A DNA stretch of 64,000 nt from Lysinibacillus fusiformis (GCF_016925635.1 NZ_CP070490.1:3788001-3852000), one strand, 5' to 3'; counted from the first letter of the stretch, positions 8,933 to 18,192 are shown. Notes: generated by a model from the sequence alone, not told the origin. Program-made: numbers and translations.

Positions 8933-9553
8933 ATGTTCAACTCAAATAAGCAAGATCCATTTTTTCAGTCATTATTAAAAATCGCGAAAAACGTGAATGA
9001 AGGTATTTATTATGCTCATAATGCCCGTATTCAAGATATAGATGCGCTAAAAGAAATTGCAGACACAATGAAGCAATACGAAACAAGTGGCGACAAATTA
9101 ATCCATGAGCTCATTGTCATGCTGAATAAATCCTTTATGACGCCAATTGAGCGTGAAGATATTTTAGCCTTAGCGAATAAATTGGATGATGTAATTGATG
9201 GGATGGAAGGCTGTATTGCGCACTTCAATATGTACAACTTAACAGAAGTAACAGAGCCAATGCGTCAATTCCTCACATATATTGCGAAGAGCACAGACGA
9301 AATGGTACAAGCCATGGAATTGTTAAATAGTAAAAAGCTTGTGGAAATGCGTAAACATGCTATTCAAATCAAGGACAATGAACGTGAATGTGATGAAATT
9401 TTCCGTTCTTCGATGAAGCAATTATTCATCCAAGAAAAAGATCCAATGCGTCTGATTGTCTTCAAGGATATTTATGAGCAATTTGAAGATATCGCGGACA
9501 GCTGTCAAACAGTAGCAAACACAATTGAAACAATAATTATGCGTAATGCATAA
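8933..9553 (+). CDS. DUF47/PhoU-like accessory protein of a PiT transporter
   Basis: A 206-residue all-helical cytosolic protein of the DUF47 (PhoU-like) family, recognised by FMTPIEREDILALANKLDDVIDGMEG and the acidic helices around it that bind metal ions. DUF47 proteins are regularly encoded just before PiT transporters and are thought to modulate their activity. Here the transporter follows after 15 bp. The start ATG has a perfect AGGAGG site. Length normal. Confidence 0.93.
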   Translation: MFNSNKQDPFFQSLLKIAKNVNEGIYYAHNARIQDIDALKEIADTMKQYETSGDKLIHELIVMLNKSFMTPIEREDILALANKLDDVIDGMEGCIAHFNMYNLTEVTEPMRQFLTYIAKSTDEMVQAMELLNSKKLVEMRKHAIQIKDNERECDEIFRSSMKQLFIQEKDPMRLIVFKDIYEQFEDIADSCQTVANTIETIIMRNA

Positions 9554-9568
9554 GATGGAGTGTACGAA

Positions 9569-10585
9569 ATGGATACGATCTTATTAATCACCATATTAGT
9601 CGTTATTTTCGCACTTGTGTTCGACTTTATTAACGGCTTCCATGATACAGCAAATGCCATTGCTACTTCTGTATCAACCCGTGCCTTAAAGCCACGTACT
9701 GCGGTGTACATGGCAGCGGTTATGAACTTCGTCGGAGCGATTACCTTCGTTGGGGTAGCCAAAGCCTTAACAAAAGATATTGTGGACCCATTTTCTTTAA
9801 ATGCCTATGATGGCGATATTACAGGTTCTGTTGTGATTTTAGCAGCCCTATTATCTGCGATTACATGGAATTTATTAACATGGTATTTTGGGATTCCATC
9901 GAGTTCTTCTCATACATTGATTGGTTCTGTTGCAGGGGCAGCTATTGCCGCAGCAGGATTGGATATTTTGAACTATGCTGGGTTTATTAAAATTCTTCAA
10001 GCACTTATTTTTTCACCATTACTAGCGTTCGCCGCTGGTTTCCTGATGATGACCTTAATGAAGGTCATCTTCAAAGATATGAATTTATATCGCACGAATA
10101 AAGGCTTCCGCACAATGCAAATTGGGACAGCAGCCTTGCAATCCTTTACACACGGGACAAATGATGCGCAAAAGGCGATGGGGATTATTACCCTCGCGTT
10201 AATCGCAGGCGGCCTACACCAGGGAGATGATATTCCATTCTGGGTACGTTTTGCAGCAGCAACTGCGATGGGTCTTGGTACTTCTGTCGGTGGTTATAAA
10301 ATTATCAAAACCGTTGGCGGTAAAATCATGAAAATCCGCCCAGTGAACGGGGTAGCGGCAGACTTAGCTTCTGCATCGATTATCTTTGGTGCAACATTAA
10401 TCCATTTACCTGTATCCACAACACATGTTATTTCTTCATCCATCATGGGTGTCGGAACAGCACACCGTGTTAAAGGGGTAAAATGGGGAATGGCACGCAA
10501 AATCGTTACAACATGGGTCATCACGATGCCAATCTCTGCTGTCATGGCAGCATTGATTTACTATATTTTAAGTTTATTTTTCTAG
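9569..10585 (+). CDS. Low-affinity inorganic phosphate transporter (PiT family)
   Basis: A 338-residue membrane protein with both PiT signatures: NGFHDTANAIATSV near the N-terminus and THGTNDAQKAMG in the second half, each marking one inverted repeat of the transporter. It imports phosphate (as metal-phosphate complex) with protons or sodium. The DUF47 partner sits directly upstream, so the two form an operon. I use the ATG at 9569 with GGAG upstream rather than the GTG three codons earlier. A strong terminator follows. Confidence 0.95.
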   Translation: MDTILLITILVVIFALVFDFINGFHDTANAIATSVSTRALKPRTAVYMAAVMNFVGAITFVGVAKALTKDIVDPFSLNAYDGDITGSVVILAALLSAITWNLLTWYFGIPSSSSHTLIGSVAGAAIAAAGLDILNYAGFIKILQALIFSPLLAFAAGFLMMTLMKVIFKDMNLYRTNKGFRTMQIGTAALQSFTHGTNDAQKAMGIITLALIAGGLHQGDDIPFWVRFAAATAMGLGTSVGGYKIIKTVGGKIMKIRPVNGVAADLASASIIFGATLIHLPVSTTHVISSSIMGVGTAHRVKGVKWGMARKIVTTWVITMPISAVMAALIYYILSLFF

Positions 10586-10591
10586 TTCGCT

Positions 10592-10626
10592 AAGGAATGC
10601 ACAATCACAGTGCATTCCTTTTTTTG
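10592..10626 (+). terminator. Terminator of the DUF47-PiT operon
   Basis: The perfect stem AAGGAATGCAC/GTGCATTCCTT is followed by a run of T. Confidence 0.93.
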
Positions 10627-10651
10627 TGCTGGAAAATGGAAGCAGGTGATA

Positions 10652-10736
10652 GGATAGAAATGAAGGATGTAGCGGATAGGAGCGGCAAAGTGAAGGATAG
10701 CCCCACAAAAGTGGCGGATAGCCCGGGCAGGAAGAA
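10652..10736. repeat. Short degenerate 21-bp repeat array
   Basis: The word GGATA recurs at 10652, 10674, 10695 and 10716, spacing 22, 21 and 21 bp, inside GC-richer units of the type GCGGATAG. Two looser copies (GGTAG at 10756, GGATA at 10784) follow out of phase. It lies between a terminator and the response-regulator gene and resembles the larger 21/42-bp arrays elsewhere in the window in period, not in exact sequence. Confidence 0.5.
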
Positions 10737-10870
10737 AAACTGCTTCGGTGAAATCGGTAGCCTCCGCCACTTGTGTAAAGTGCGGATACGCTCTAAGGTA
10801 ATTATAAAGAAAGTGTAAAGTTCGGAGAAAATCGTTTTTTCCGTAGTAAGGTGAATACAGGAGGAAAATG

Positions 10871-11569
10871 ATGAAGGAAAAGTTACTACTGATTGAGGAT
10901 GATACAGCAATTGGACGCATTGTGAAGGATACGCTAGAGCAGGAAGGCTATTATGTGACATGGGCTACTACGGGCCTTGAGGGACTGGCAGATTTTCAAA
11001 CGCAACCTTTCGATTTAGTGCTAGTGGATTGGATGCTGCCAGAAATGGATGGGTTAACGGTTTGTCAAAATATCCGTTGGGAGAGTGATGTGCCGATCCT
11101 AATGATGAGTGCCCGCAAGGAAGATGCGGATAAAGTGGAGGGCTTGCAGGGGGCAGACGATTATATCGCTAAACCATTTAGCTTAGAAGAATTAAAGGCA
11201 CGAGTTGCCTCTCACCTTAGACGCTGGCGACGCTACCACAAGCAAGACGTGATAGAAGAGCATACTGCCTATGCGAATGGATTAACAATAGATTGGCAAC
11301 GACAAATAGTATGTGTTTATCAGCAAGAAATTGCATTAACTCAAAAGGAGTTTGCTCTTGTTAGGCTGCTAGCTAAAAATCCGAGTCAAACCTTTACAAA
11401 AGAAGAACTGTATCAGCATATTTGGCAGCAAGCAACGTTAGAGGACACTCATACTGTCACAGTGCATATTAAGGCTTTGCGAGAAAAGCTCAAGGATTCT
11501 GTGAAAAACCCAAATTTCATTCAAACTGTGTGGGGTAAGGGCTACCGTTTTATTGGTGAACCATTATGA
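10871..11569 (+). CDS. OmpR-family response regulator
   Basis: A 232-residue two-component response regulator. The N-terminal receiver domain has the acidic pair EDD, the phosphorylated Asp in LVDWMLPEMDG (residue 53), the conserved Ser in MMSARKED and Lys in YIAKPFS. A winged-helix DNA-binding domain follows (LTQKEFALVRLL, TVTVHIKALREKL, VWGKGYRF). AGGAGG is 6 bases before the second of two tandem ATG codons, which I take as the start. It overlaps the histidine-kinase gene by 4 bp (ATGA), so the two are translated together. Confidence 0.95.
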   Translation: MKEKLLLIEDDTAIGRIVKDTLEQEGYYVTWATTGLEGLADFQTQPFDLVLVDWMLPEMDGLTVCQNIRWESDVPILMMSARKEDADKVEGLQGADDYIAKPFSLEELKARVASHLRRWRRYHKQDVIEEHTAYANGLTIDWQRQIVCVYQQEIALTQKEFALVRLLAKNPSQTFTKEELYQHIWQQATLEDTHTVTVHIKALREKLKDSVKNPNFIQTVWGKGYRFIGEPL

Positions 11570-13014
11570 AAATAAAAGCGTGGTTACTAATTATGTTTTT
11601 TATTGTAATGGTATTACCCATAGTAGGGGCTTATAGCCTTTATGTGTGGATTAATGCTTATTACCAAGATAAAAATGTGGCGGAGTACTTTGACAAGTGG
11701 ACAGAGCTAAATCAGGTAAAAGATGTCCTTGACAATCCAGTGCTTTATCAAAAAAATGCCGATTTTGAGGAAATAGAGGAACTTACCAATGAGCAGCTGG
11801 CGATTACCCTCTATACGAAATCTGGCTATGTTTTATATTCCTCCAACCCCTTGCTAACGGGCTATGTAGGGAAAGAGCGCATGTTAAATGGTTTATATGA
11901 TTTACAGCAAGCATATAACGCCTTTACATACAAGGAGCCTGTATATCTAAAAGGTGATTTGCTTGGCATCTATGAAATTCAATTACTACGAACAGATTGG
12001 GTAAAGGGTGTAGAAAAGCGTTCGTGGCTCGTCATCGCAAGCACGATCCTGTTATTTCTTATCATTTATTTAACTGTCATCTTGTTGCTTCATCGGAAAC
12101 TGAATCGGCCATTACGTGAACTGATGCAGCAAATGCGTAATTTTGCGAAAGGTCAGCATGTTAAATCAAATCTAAGCGTAAGAAAAGATGAGATTGGGGC
12201 ACTCGCCAAAACATTTGAGGCGATGCAGGATGAAATTGAAAAGACTCGAGCTTCTTTAAAAGCGGAACAACAGCAAAAAGAAATGATGATTGCAAGTATT
12301 TCCCATGATTTGAAAACACCCCTTACAGCCATCCAAGCCTATGCGGAATCTTTACAAAATAAAGGCTTGTCAGAACAGCAGGAGGCAGAATATCAGCAGG
12401 TCATCGTTACGAAGGCAGATCGGATGAAGCATATGCTAGAGGATTTAATGATGTTTACATTACTTCAATCAACGAACTATACATTAGAGCTCATTGCTGT
12501 GGATGGAGAAGAATTTTTTGACATGGCCCTGTCTGACTATGAACCTTTATGTGAGGAAGAAGGATTTACATTAAAAGTCTTCTGTGCCGTAGATGGGCTC
12601 TATGCTGTGCATCCTAAACAACTTCAGCGTGTCATTGATAATTTATTAAACAATGCATGGCGTTATGGGGAAAAGGGGACAACAATCTGCTTAGCGGCAG
12701 TCAAGGCTGGAAACGATCCCAAATGGGGCTTTGACTTCTTGAAGTCGGCTTTAAACAAGCAAGAGGGAATGTATATCATTGTACAAAATCACGGAAGAGG
12801 TATACCACAGCAGGACATTGTAAAATTATTCGAGCCTATGTATCAAGCAGATTATGCGAGATCAAAGGCTGGTGAACGAGGAACAGGACTAGGCTTAAAT
12901 ATTACAAAACAAATTATTGAAAAACATGGTGGCACTGTCGAACTGCTTTCTAGAGAGAACATTGGAACAGCGGTAATTTGCTGGCTACCACCTTATAAAG
13001 GAGTAAATGAATGA
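11566..13014 (+). CDS. Sensor histidine kinase
   Basis: A 482-residue membrane sensor kinase. There are two membrane helices (about residues 5-28 and 153-176) around an extracytoplasmic domain of roughly 125 residues, then HAMP, then HisKA with ISHDLKTPLTAI (phosphorylated His247), then the ATP-binding domain with NLLNNAWRYG, NHGRGIP and GERGTGLGLNI. It should phosphorylate the overlapping OmpR-type regulator. The next gene encodes a lipoprotein that starts within the kinase stop codon, so envelope sensing is likely. The signal is unknown. Confidence 0.95.
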   Translation: MKIKAWLLIMFFIVMVLPIVGAYSLYVWINAYYQDKNVAEYFDKWTELNQVKDVLDNPVLYQKNADFEEIEELTNEQLAITLYTKSGYVLYSSNPLLTGYVGKERMLNGLYDLQQAYNAFTYKEPVYLKGDLLGIYEIQLLRTDWVKGVEKRSWLVIASTILLFLIIYLTVILLLHRKLNRPLRELMQQMRNFAKGQHVKSNLSVRKDEIGALAKTFEAMQDEIEKTRASLKAEQQQKEMMIASISHDLKTPLTAIQAYAESLQNKGLSEQQEAEYQQVIVTKADRMKHMLEDLMMFTLLQSTNYTLELIAVDGEEFFDMALSDYEPLCEEEGFTLKVFCAVDGLYAVHPKQLQRVIDNLLNNAWRYGEKGTTICLAAVKAGNDPKWGFDFLKSALNKQEGMYIIVQNHGRGIPQQDIVKLFEPMYQADYARSKAGERGTGLGLNITKQIIEKHGGTVELLSRENIGTAVICWLPPYKGVNE

Positions 13015-14084
13015 TGAATTGGAAAAAATCTTGCCAAGCAGCAGGCTTAATTGCTGTGATGACATTTAGTTTAGTGGGCTGTAATTCAGAGGCATCTTAT
13101 ACACCTCAGGAAATTATCGACCAAGCCCTTCAAGAATCGAAAGAGCCACTCACTTACTATGGCGAATATACGTTAGATATGGGAGAGCTAGGTGGTAAAG
13201 CTCAAGTGAAGGAATGGGTAAAGGATAGCAATAGACGGATAGAAATGACAGGTGATAATGGAGAACATGTTATCACAGTCAAAAATGACGCTAAAGTGAT
13301 TAGCTATGATGTCACTGAAAAGACAGCCTACACAATGGATTATTCACAACATGAATTAGACAGCTTGCAATCACCTAAAGATCAGGTACAGCTTATTTTT
13401 AATATGGTTAAAGATACGCATGATATTAAGATAGCAGGAGAAGAGAAGGTTGCAGGTAGAGATACCTATAAAATCGTCGCAAAAACGAAGAAAACGGAAT
13501 CGTTATTTGGAGATATCGAAGCATGGATTGACAAAAAAACTTGGCTGACATTAAAAATGAAGACAGATAGTGCAGGTACTCATATGATCACTGAGTATTC
13601 TAAGCTTAATTTTGGTGAAAAAATAGATGCTCAACAATTTACACTAGATCTTCCAAAGGATGTAACGATTCAGGAAATTAGCGGACAGGACACTTCAGCA
13701 TCCATTTCTTTAGACGACGTAAAGCAGCAGCTTGAAAAGTTTTTATTAGTGCCAGAAGTAAATGGTCTAACGTTAGATAACATAACCATGGTTAAAGGGA
13801 TAGAGGAACGACCAGAATACTCTTTCGATTATGTTTTAGATGGAGAGTTAGCCTTTTTTGTCACGATTTTTAAAGCAGATGCTAGCGTTGCAGATATTGG
13901 TCCCATTCTAAATGAAAAAGAAATAGATATTCGTGGACAAAAAGGCACAGTTATGGATGGTGAAAATTTCCGTTCCCTTGCTTGGCAAGAAAACGGCTAC
14001 CAATATAGTATGGTTGGGCAAAATCCAGCATTAACAGTTGAGGATCTTTTAAGCTATGCGCAACAAATGACCGTTGTACAATGA
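13011..14084 (+). CDS. LolA/RseB-like lipoprotein
   Basis: A 357-residue lipoprotein. The signal peptide ends in the lipobox LVGC (lipidated Cys24). The mature part resembles the beta-barrel half-sandwich of LolA-like or MucB/RseB-like proteins that bind lipids or sense envelope damage (for example DTYKIVAKTKK, EAWIDKKTWLTLKMK). It is co-transcribed with the two-component system, its ATG overlapping the kinase stop, so it may be the ligand-binding accessory or a target of that system. The C-terminal quarter contains a DUF4367-like stretch. Exact role unknown. Confidence 0.75.
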   Translation: MMNWKKSCQAAGLIAVMTFSLVGCNSEASYTPQEIIDQALQESKEPLTYYGEYTLDMGELGGKAQVKEWVKDSNRRIEMTGDNGEHVITVKNDAKVISYDVTEKTAYTMDYSQHELDSLQSPKDQVQLIFNMVKDTHDIKIAGEEKVAGRDTYKIVAKTKKTESLFGDIEAWIDKKTWLTLKMKTDSAGTHMITEYSKLNFGEKIDAQQFTLDLPKDVTIQEISGQDTSASISLDDVKQQLEKFLLVPEVNGLTLDNITMVKGIEERPEYSFDYVLDGELAFFVTIFKADASVADIGPILNEKEIDIRGQKGTVMDGENFRSLAWQENGYQYSMVGQNPALTVEDLLSYAQQMTVVQ

Positions 14085-14093
14085 GGTGATACT

Positions 14094-14315
14094 ATGAAAA
14101 AAGCGCAAGGACTAAAATATCTGGCATTATTTTTATTTACCACTATTTTCCTATATGGGGTAGGAGAAACATATGAGGTGACTTGGCTACAATTTCACTT
14201 TACGGGACAATATCAGGACGTAGGCTTTTATTTCAGTTTTACATCCCTCATTCCAATATTAATTGGATTATTAATGGTGGGTCTATATGAATCATTGTTA
14301 AAACGATTCATCTAA
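14094..14315 (+). CDS. Small membrane protein, unknown
   Basis: A 73-residue protein with two hydrophobic helices (about residues 8-26 and 49-66) joined by an aromatic-rich extracytoplasmic loop. It begins 9 bp after the lipoprotein gene with GAGGTGAT as ribosome-binding site and is probably the last gene of the two-component operon. I do not recognise the family. Confidence 0.7.
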   Translation: MKKAQGLKYLALFLFTTIFLYGVGETYEVTWLQFHFTGQYQDVGFYFSFTSLIPILIGLLMVGLYESLLKRFI

Positions 14316-14322
14316 ATAATTA

Positions 14323-14358
14323 GGAGCAGGGTCAGCGTGGAGGATCCTGCTTTTTTTA
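14323..14358 (+). terminator. Terminator of the two-component operon
   Basis: The stem AGCAGG/CCTGCT with a longer partly paired loop is followed by TTTTTTT. Confidence 0.8.
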
Positions 14359-14424
14359 TGGCGGGAATATTGTTCGTATATTACAATATTTATATAAAGA
14401 GGATACTTATAGGAGTTTTCATCA

Positions 14425-14640
14425 ATGGCTACATTTCTACATGGCTTTGCTCAACAACTCTTTTTCCCCTTGTTTATGATTTTATGCTTTTATTTCACAC
14501 TAACTTATTTTCATCATCTAAAGACAGGCGATGACCGTGATATTAAGAACACAAAACGGGCAGCAGTGGTGTGTTTAGCGTTCGCTTTGGTTGCGCCAGC
14601 GCTTTATAATGTGATTACGTTCATGATCATGATGAGGTAA
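14425..14640 (+). CDS. Small membrane protein, unknown
   Basis: A 71-residue protein with two predicted helices separated by a charged loop (KTGDDRDIKNTKR). It has a good AGGAG site about 9 bases before its ATG. It lies between two better-defined units and shows no overlap with them. Family not recognised. A longer frame that overlaps it at 14337-14534 is less likely, because it has no ribosome-binding site and runs through the terminator. Confidence 0.6.
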   Translation: MATFLHGFAQQLFFPLFMILCFYFTLTYFHHLKTGDDRDIKNTKRAAVVCLAFALVAPALYNVITFMIMMR

Positions 14641-14743
14641 AGTGATAATTTTGGCACAATGCGTACAGAATATAAGGTAGCAGGTTTAGTCATTCTAAAA
14701 TTAGGGAATATATATTTATCCTAAGATAATGTAGGTGATACAT

Positions 14744-16519
14744 ATGTTTGACAATTTACTATTTCAGTTACCTTTTATTATTTTTATCGGTTTGTTTTCA
14801 CAGTGGTTAGCATGGCGTTTTCGTATGCCTGCCATTGTCATTATGAGTATTGCTGGGCTAATTATTGGTCCGTTTACAGGGTTAGTGTCTCCAAAAGAGA
14901 CATTTGGACCTATTTTTCATACCATTATTTCTCTGGCAGTTGCCGTTATATTATTTGAAGGAAGTTTAAGCCTTGATTTTCGAGAAATACGTGGCTTTAA
15001 GAAGTCTATATTACGTATTTCTACAGTAGGGGCAGCCATCGCTTGGATTGCAGGCTCTACTGCCGCGCATTTTGTTGCAGGGCTATCATGGCCAGTTTCT
15101 TTTGTCATTGGTGGATTATTTATTGTAACAGGTCCAACCGTTATTTTGCCTTTATTGAGACAGGCAAAATTGAAGGAGCGACCAGCAGCTATCTTAAAAT
15201 GGGAAGGAATTGTTGTAGATCCTTTTGGCGCGTTGTTAGCGCTATTTGCGTATCAGGTCGTTTTGGGCATATATCATTTAGAAGGTGGGACATCCCTTAC
15301 CGTTTTCTTTGTTTCCGCCTTTTTAGCCGCCCTGTTAGGAGGGGTCGTCGGTTATGTAATGGGGCAATGCTTGGAGCGTGGTTTAATTCCAGAGTTTTTG
15401 AAATCACCTCTGTTACTTGCTACTATTTTACTTGTTTTTGCCCTAAGCGATGCCATCATGCACGAGACGGGCTTATTGGCTGTGACAGTGATGGGGCTTG
15501 TGATGGCCAATATGCATTTAACAAGTCATCATGAGCTGTTGCATTTTAAAGAAAATATTTCGGTTATTTTAATTTCAAGTGTCTTTATTATGCTGACGTC
15601 GTCTTTAACCATCGATACGTTATGGCAAATCGTTGATTGGCGTATGCTACTATTCGTGCTAGCAATGATGTTTATTGTTCGACCGTTATCGATTTGGATT
15701 GCGACCATTAATACGGGCTTAACATTGGAAGAACGGGCCTTAATTGGGTGGATTGCACCGAGAGGGATTGTAGCATTAACCGTTTCAGGTTACTTTACAA
15801 CGGCACTACAAGACGTAGGTTTTCAAAGTGCACAATTATTAACAGCGCTCACATTAGCACTTGTTTTTGCGACAGTGGTTGCCCATGGCTTTAGCATTGG
15901 CTGGCTTGCGAAAAAATTAGAGCTACAAGCTTCCACTGGGAAAGGTATTGTGATTGTAGGCGCTTCTCCATTTACAACACAGCTCGCAACGTCCCTGCAA
16001 AATAACGGAATTGATGTGTTGATGATGGATCGTGCATGGGAAGATTTATCTGATGCTCGACAAAATGGTATTAAGACGGAAACAGGTGATATTTTAAGCG
16101 AGCATACTGAGTTTTATGTTGATTTATCCCCATATGATCAACTAATTGTAGCAACAAAGCAGGACGCCTATAATGTCCTTGTTTGTGCAGACTTTGTTCC
16201 AGAATTAGGGCGTCTCAATATTTTTCAAACGGCTTTACATTCTACAGACCCTAAAAATTACTCACGGAAGTACGGGGGACAGCTTCTTGTCGATGCACAG
16301 CATGATATTCATCAGCTCAATGAACTGATAGAGCAAGGTGCACAACTTCGTCAAACGAAAATTACAGAAGTATTTACATGGAAGGATTATGTAGAACAAA
16401 ATCCTCATGCCGTCTGGGTGTATGCTATAACACAGGATGGAGCTATCGTGTTGGATATGGTCAATAAATATGACGATATAAAACATGAACCACATACTAT
16501 TATTAGTTTAATTAGCTAA
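14744..16519 (+). CDS. CPA-type cation:proton antiporter with a C-terminal TrkA-N-like domain
   Basis: A 591-residue protein. The first ~390 residues form about 12 membrane helices of a Na+(K+)/H+ exchanger (FRMPAIVIMSIAGLIIGP, VTGPTVILPLLRQA, WIAPRGIVALTVSGYF). A soluble nucleotide-binding Rossmann domain follows (GIVIVGASPFTTQLATSL), as in KefB-like or NhaP-type carriers regulated by NAD(H). It exports monovalent cations and supports pH or salt homeostasis. The ATG at 14744 has AGGTGA 5 bases upstream; the GTG three codons earlier is less likely. It is monocistronic. Confidence 0.92.
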   Translation: MFDNLLFQLPFIIFIGLFSQWLAWRFRMPAIVIMSIAGLIIGPFTGLVSPKETFGPIFHTIISLAVAVILFEGSLSLDFREIRGFKKSILRISTVGAAIAWIAGSTAAHFVAGLSWPVSFVIGGLFIVTGPTVILPLLRQAKLKERPAAILKWEGIVVDPFGALLALFAYQVVLGIYHLEGGTSLTVFFVSAFLAALLGGVVGYVMGQCLERGLIPEFLKSPLLLATILLVFALSDAIMHETGLLAVTVMGLVMANMHLTSHHELLHFKENISVILISSVFIMLTSSLTIDTLWQIVDWRMLLFVLAMMFIVRPLSIWIATINTGLTLEERALIGWIAPRGIVALTVSGYFTTALQDVGFQSAQLLTALTLALVFATVVAHGFSIGWLAKKLELQASTGKGIVIVGASPFTTQLATSLQNNGIDVLMMDRAWEDLSDARQNGIKTETGDILSEHTEFYVDLSPYDQLIVATKQDAYNVLVCADFVPELGRLNIFQTALHSTDPKNYSRKYGGQLLVDAQHDIHQLNELIEQGAQLRQTKITEVFTWKDYVEQNPHAVWVYAITQDGAIVLDMVNKYDDIKHEPHTIISLIS

Positions 16520-16556
16520 AACCAGCCAACTGTTTGTGCAGGGCGGCTGGTTTTTT
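16518..16556 (+). terminator. Terminator of the antiporter gene
   Basis: The stem AAACCAGCC/GGCTGGTTT is followed by a T run, starting at the stop codon. Confidence 0.9.
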
Positions 16557-16781
16557 GATGCAAGAGAAAGGAGACTAGTTGACTGAAAATGACCATGCTT
16601 GCAATTAGTGTTCTGCCTGTTTTATACAAAACAAGAACAGCTAGCTTAAAGAGAGCAACTCCATATCCCGATGATGAATAATGGTAATCCCACCCCAAGA
16701 GAGCATTTAATTAGGAGATTTTTCTAACCCGTTTCTACTAAAAATCGCAGTGTTAAATGGCTATTCATACTTTCCTCCTCA

Positions 16782-17135
16782 TTACGCAATCTGCTGTAAA
16801 TGCGTCTTCTTAAAAGCGTCATCATATTTTAAACCATAGCCAAGTGCACGATCTAAGAAAATATGGGCGAGCCAAATGAGGGTAGCCATCAAAAGTATGG
16901 GTGTAGACGTTAGTAAACCAAAGACCATCAACACGGCAGGTAGCACAAAGCTATGTCCTATATTATAGAAAAGAGCGCCTATTTTTGTATTGATGAGATA
17001 CCCAACCATTGTGATGTCAGGAAGCAATAAAAACACAATAAAATAAAGCCATGAAAAATCGAGATGCCCAAAGAAAAAGACGGTGATGATAAAGGCAATG
17101 AGATATTCGAAAGAGATGATTTGACGTAATTTCAT
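16782..17135 (-). CDS. DUF4260 membrane protein
   Basis: A 117-residue protein with about four hydrophobic segments, matching DUF4260 through LLPDITMVGYL, GALFYNIGHSFVLPA and WLAHIFLDRALGYGLKY. Function unknown. Its start codon directly follows the stop codon of the MerR gene (TAA-ATG), so it is translationally coupled to it and is the obvious target of, or partner to, that regulator. Confidence 0.85.
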   Translation of the reverse strand: MKLRQIISFEYLIAFIITVFFFGHLDFSWLYFIVFLLLPDITMVGYLINTKIGALFYNIGHSFVLPAVLMVFGLLTSTPILLMATLIWLAHIFLDRALGYGLKYDDAFKKTHLQQIA

Positions 17136-17561
17136 TTAACCACGACCTTCCAGTAAATTTTGATACATATCCTCAATGAGTGAGGTAATTTTTTCTTGAT
17201 TTTTTTCAAACTGTCCGTCAGCCATTAACATTTTTGTCAGTTGTAACGATTGAAGCGCATGCTGATAGAATCGTAGTTGCTGCTCGATTTGGGCAATCTT
17301 TGTGGAAAATAGCTGAACCGTTTCTTCATTACACGCTGTTGAAATAGGCTTTTGTTCGAGTGTCAGTAAATGTTTAATTTCTTGTAGCGTAAAGCCTAGC
17401 TGGCGTAAGACGATAATAAATTTCATTGTATGTTCACACATGGCATCATACACACGGTAGCCATTGTCTTGTTTTTGAGGATGTAAGAGTCCCTCTTTTT
17501 CATAGTAGCGAACGGTATCGGTTGTTAATTGAAATTTCTCGGCGAATTGTTTAATTTTCAT
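17136..17561 (-). CDS. MerR-family transcriptional regulator
   Basis: A 141-residue MerR regulator. The N-terminal winged helix reads MKIKQFAEKFQLTTDTVRYYEKEGLL, followed by the long dimerisation helix and a C-terminal region with few Cys residues, so it is unlike the mercury or zinc sensors and more like small-molecule or stress sensors. I use the ATG at 17561, which has AGGAGGT seven bases upstream; an upstream in-frame codon at 17582 would lie inside the promoter. It forms an operon with the DUF4260 gene. A classic MerR-type promoter with a 16-bp palindrome lies just upstream, so autoregulation is likely. Confidence 0.92.
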   Translation of the reverse strand: MKIKQFAEKFQLTTDTVRYYEKEGLLHPQKQDNGYRVYDAMCEHTMKFIIVLRQLGFTLQEIKHLLTLEQKPISTACNEETVQLFSTKIAQIEQQLRFYQHALQSLQLTKMLMADGQFEKNQEKITSLIEDMYQNLLEGRG

Positions 17562-17580
17562 GTAAGTACCTCCTAAAATC

Positions 17581-17611
17581 ATCCTAACATTGGAGTATAC
17601 TCCAAGGTCAA
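17581..17611 (-). promoter_or_regulatory. MerR-type promoter with 19-bp spacer and palindromic operator
   Basis: On the minus strand, TTGACC (17611-17606) and TAGGAT (17586-17581) are separated by 19 bases that contain the perfect 16-bp palindrome TTGGAGTATACTCCAA (17605-17590). An over-long spacer filled by the operator is the hallmark of promoters that MerR proteins activate by DNA distortion. Confidence 0.85.
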
Positions 17612-17639
17612 GGTGCTGGAGGAAAAAAGTTGAAAAAAA

Positions 17640-17668
17640 TGAAACGGTCAGTCAGTGGCAGTCGTTTA
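17640..17668 (+). promoter_or_regulatory. ECF-type promoter of the first sigma-factor operon
   Basis: TGAAAC (17640-17645), 17 bases, then CGTTTA (17663-17668). The region aligns closely with the one before the second ECF gene (26467-26495), which suggests self-recognition by the paralogous sigma factors. Confidence 0.6.
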
Positions 17669-17685
17669 TAGTGTAAGAAGGGGAG

Positions 17686-18192
17686 GTGGACGGCATACTT
17701 GAAGAAATGATCGAAGAACATGCAACGCATTTATTACGTCTCGCCTATTTTTATGTGAAGAACCGACAAACTGCTGAGGATATTGTGCAAGAGGTCTTTA
17801 TTAAATTTTCTCAGCGTGGCTATGAAGAACGAGGGCAGTTACGTGCGTATTTATCGACACTAACGATTAATCAAAGCAAGGATTATTTAAAAAGCTGGCA
17901 TTATAAAAAGTTACTATTACAAGAAAAAATATTTCCTGTGCAGGGGAATAAACAACGGGATGAGCTTGTGGCAGCAGAGGAACGTTCTCAAATTGGGGCA
18001 GCTATTTTAAAGCTATCACTAACCTATCGGGAGCCCATCATTCTTTATTATTTTGAAGAAATGAAGATTCATGATATTGCCCAGCTACTAGGCATTGCTG
18101 AGAATACGGTGAAGACAAGATTGAGACGGGCAAGAGAAGCATTAAAGCCTCATCTGAAGCAGGAAGAATGGGAGGTGCTTAGACATGAATGA
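17686..18192 (+). CDS. ECF RNA polymerase sigma factor
   Basis: A 168-residue ECF sigma factor with region 2 (LAYFYVKNRQTAEDIVQEVFIKF) and region 4 (LSLTYREPIILYYFEEMKIHDIAQLLGIAENTVKTRLRRARE). It directs RNA polymerase to stress promoters when its partner releases it. It is a close paralogue of the gene at 26.5 kb. The start is unclear: the GTG at 17686 overlaps its own GGGAGG site; an ATG seven codons later (17707) would trim conserved residues. It overlaps the next gene by 8 bp, the usual layout for a sigma/anti-sigma pair. Confidence 0.9.
   Translation: MDGILEEMIEEHATHLLRLAYFYVKNRQTAEDIVQEVFIKFSQRGYEERGQLRAYLSTLTINQSKDYLKSWHYKKLLLQEKIFPVQGNKQRDELVAAEERSQIGAAILKLSLTYREPIILYYFEEMKIHDIAQLLGIAENTVKTRLRRAREALKPHLKQEEWEVLRHE

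Noticed and set aside
16589-16681. 30-codon frame with AAAGGAGA upstream, between the antiporter and DUF4260 genes
   Set aside because: Short, without terminator or recognisable composition, and the ribosome site is too far from the ATG.
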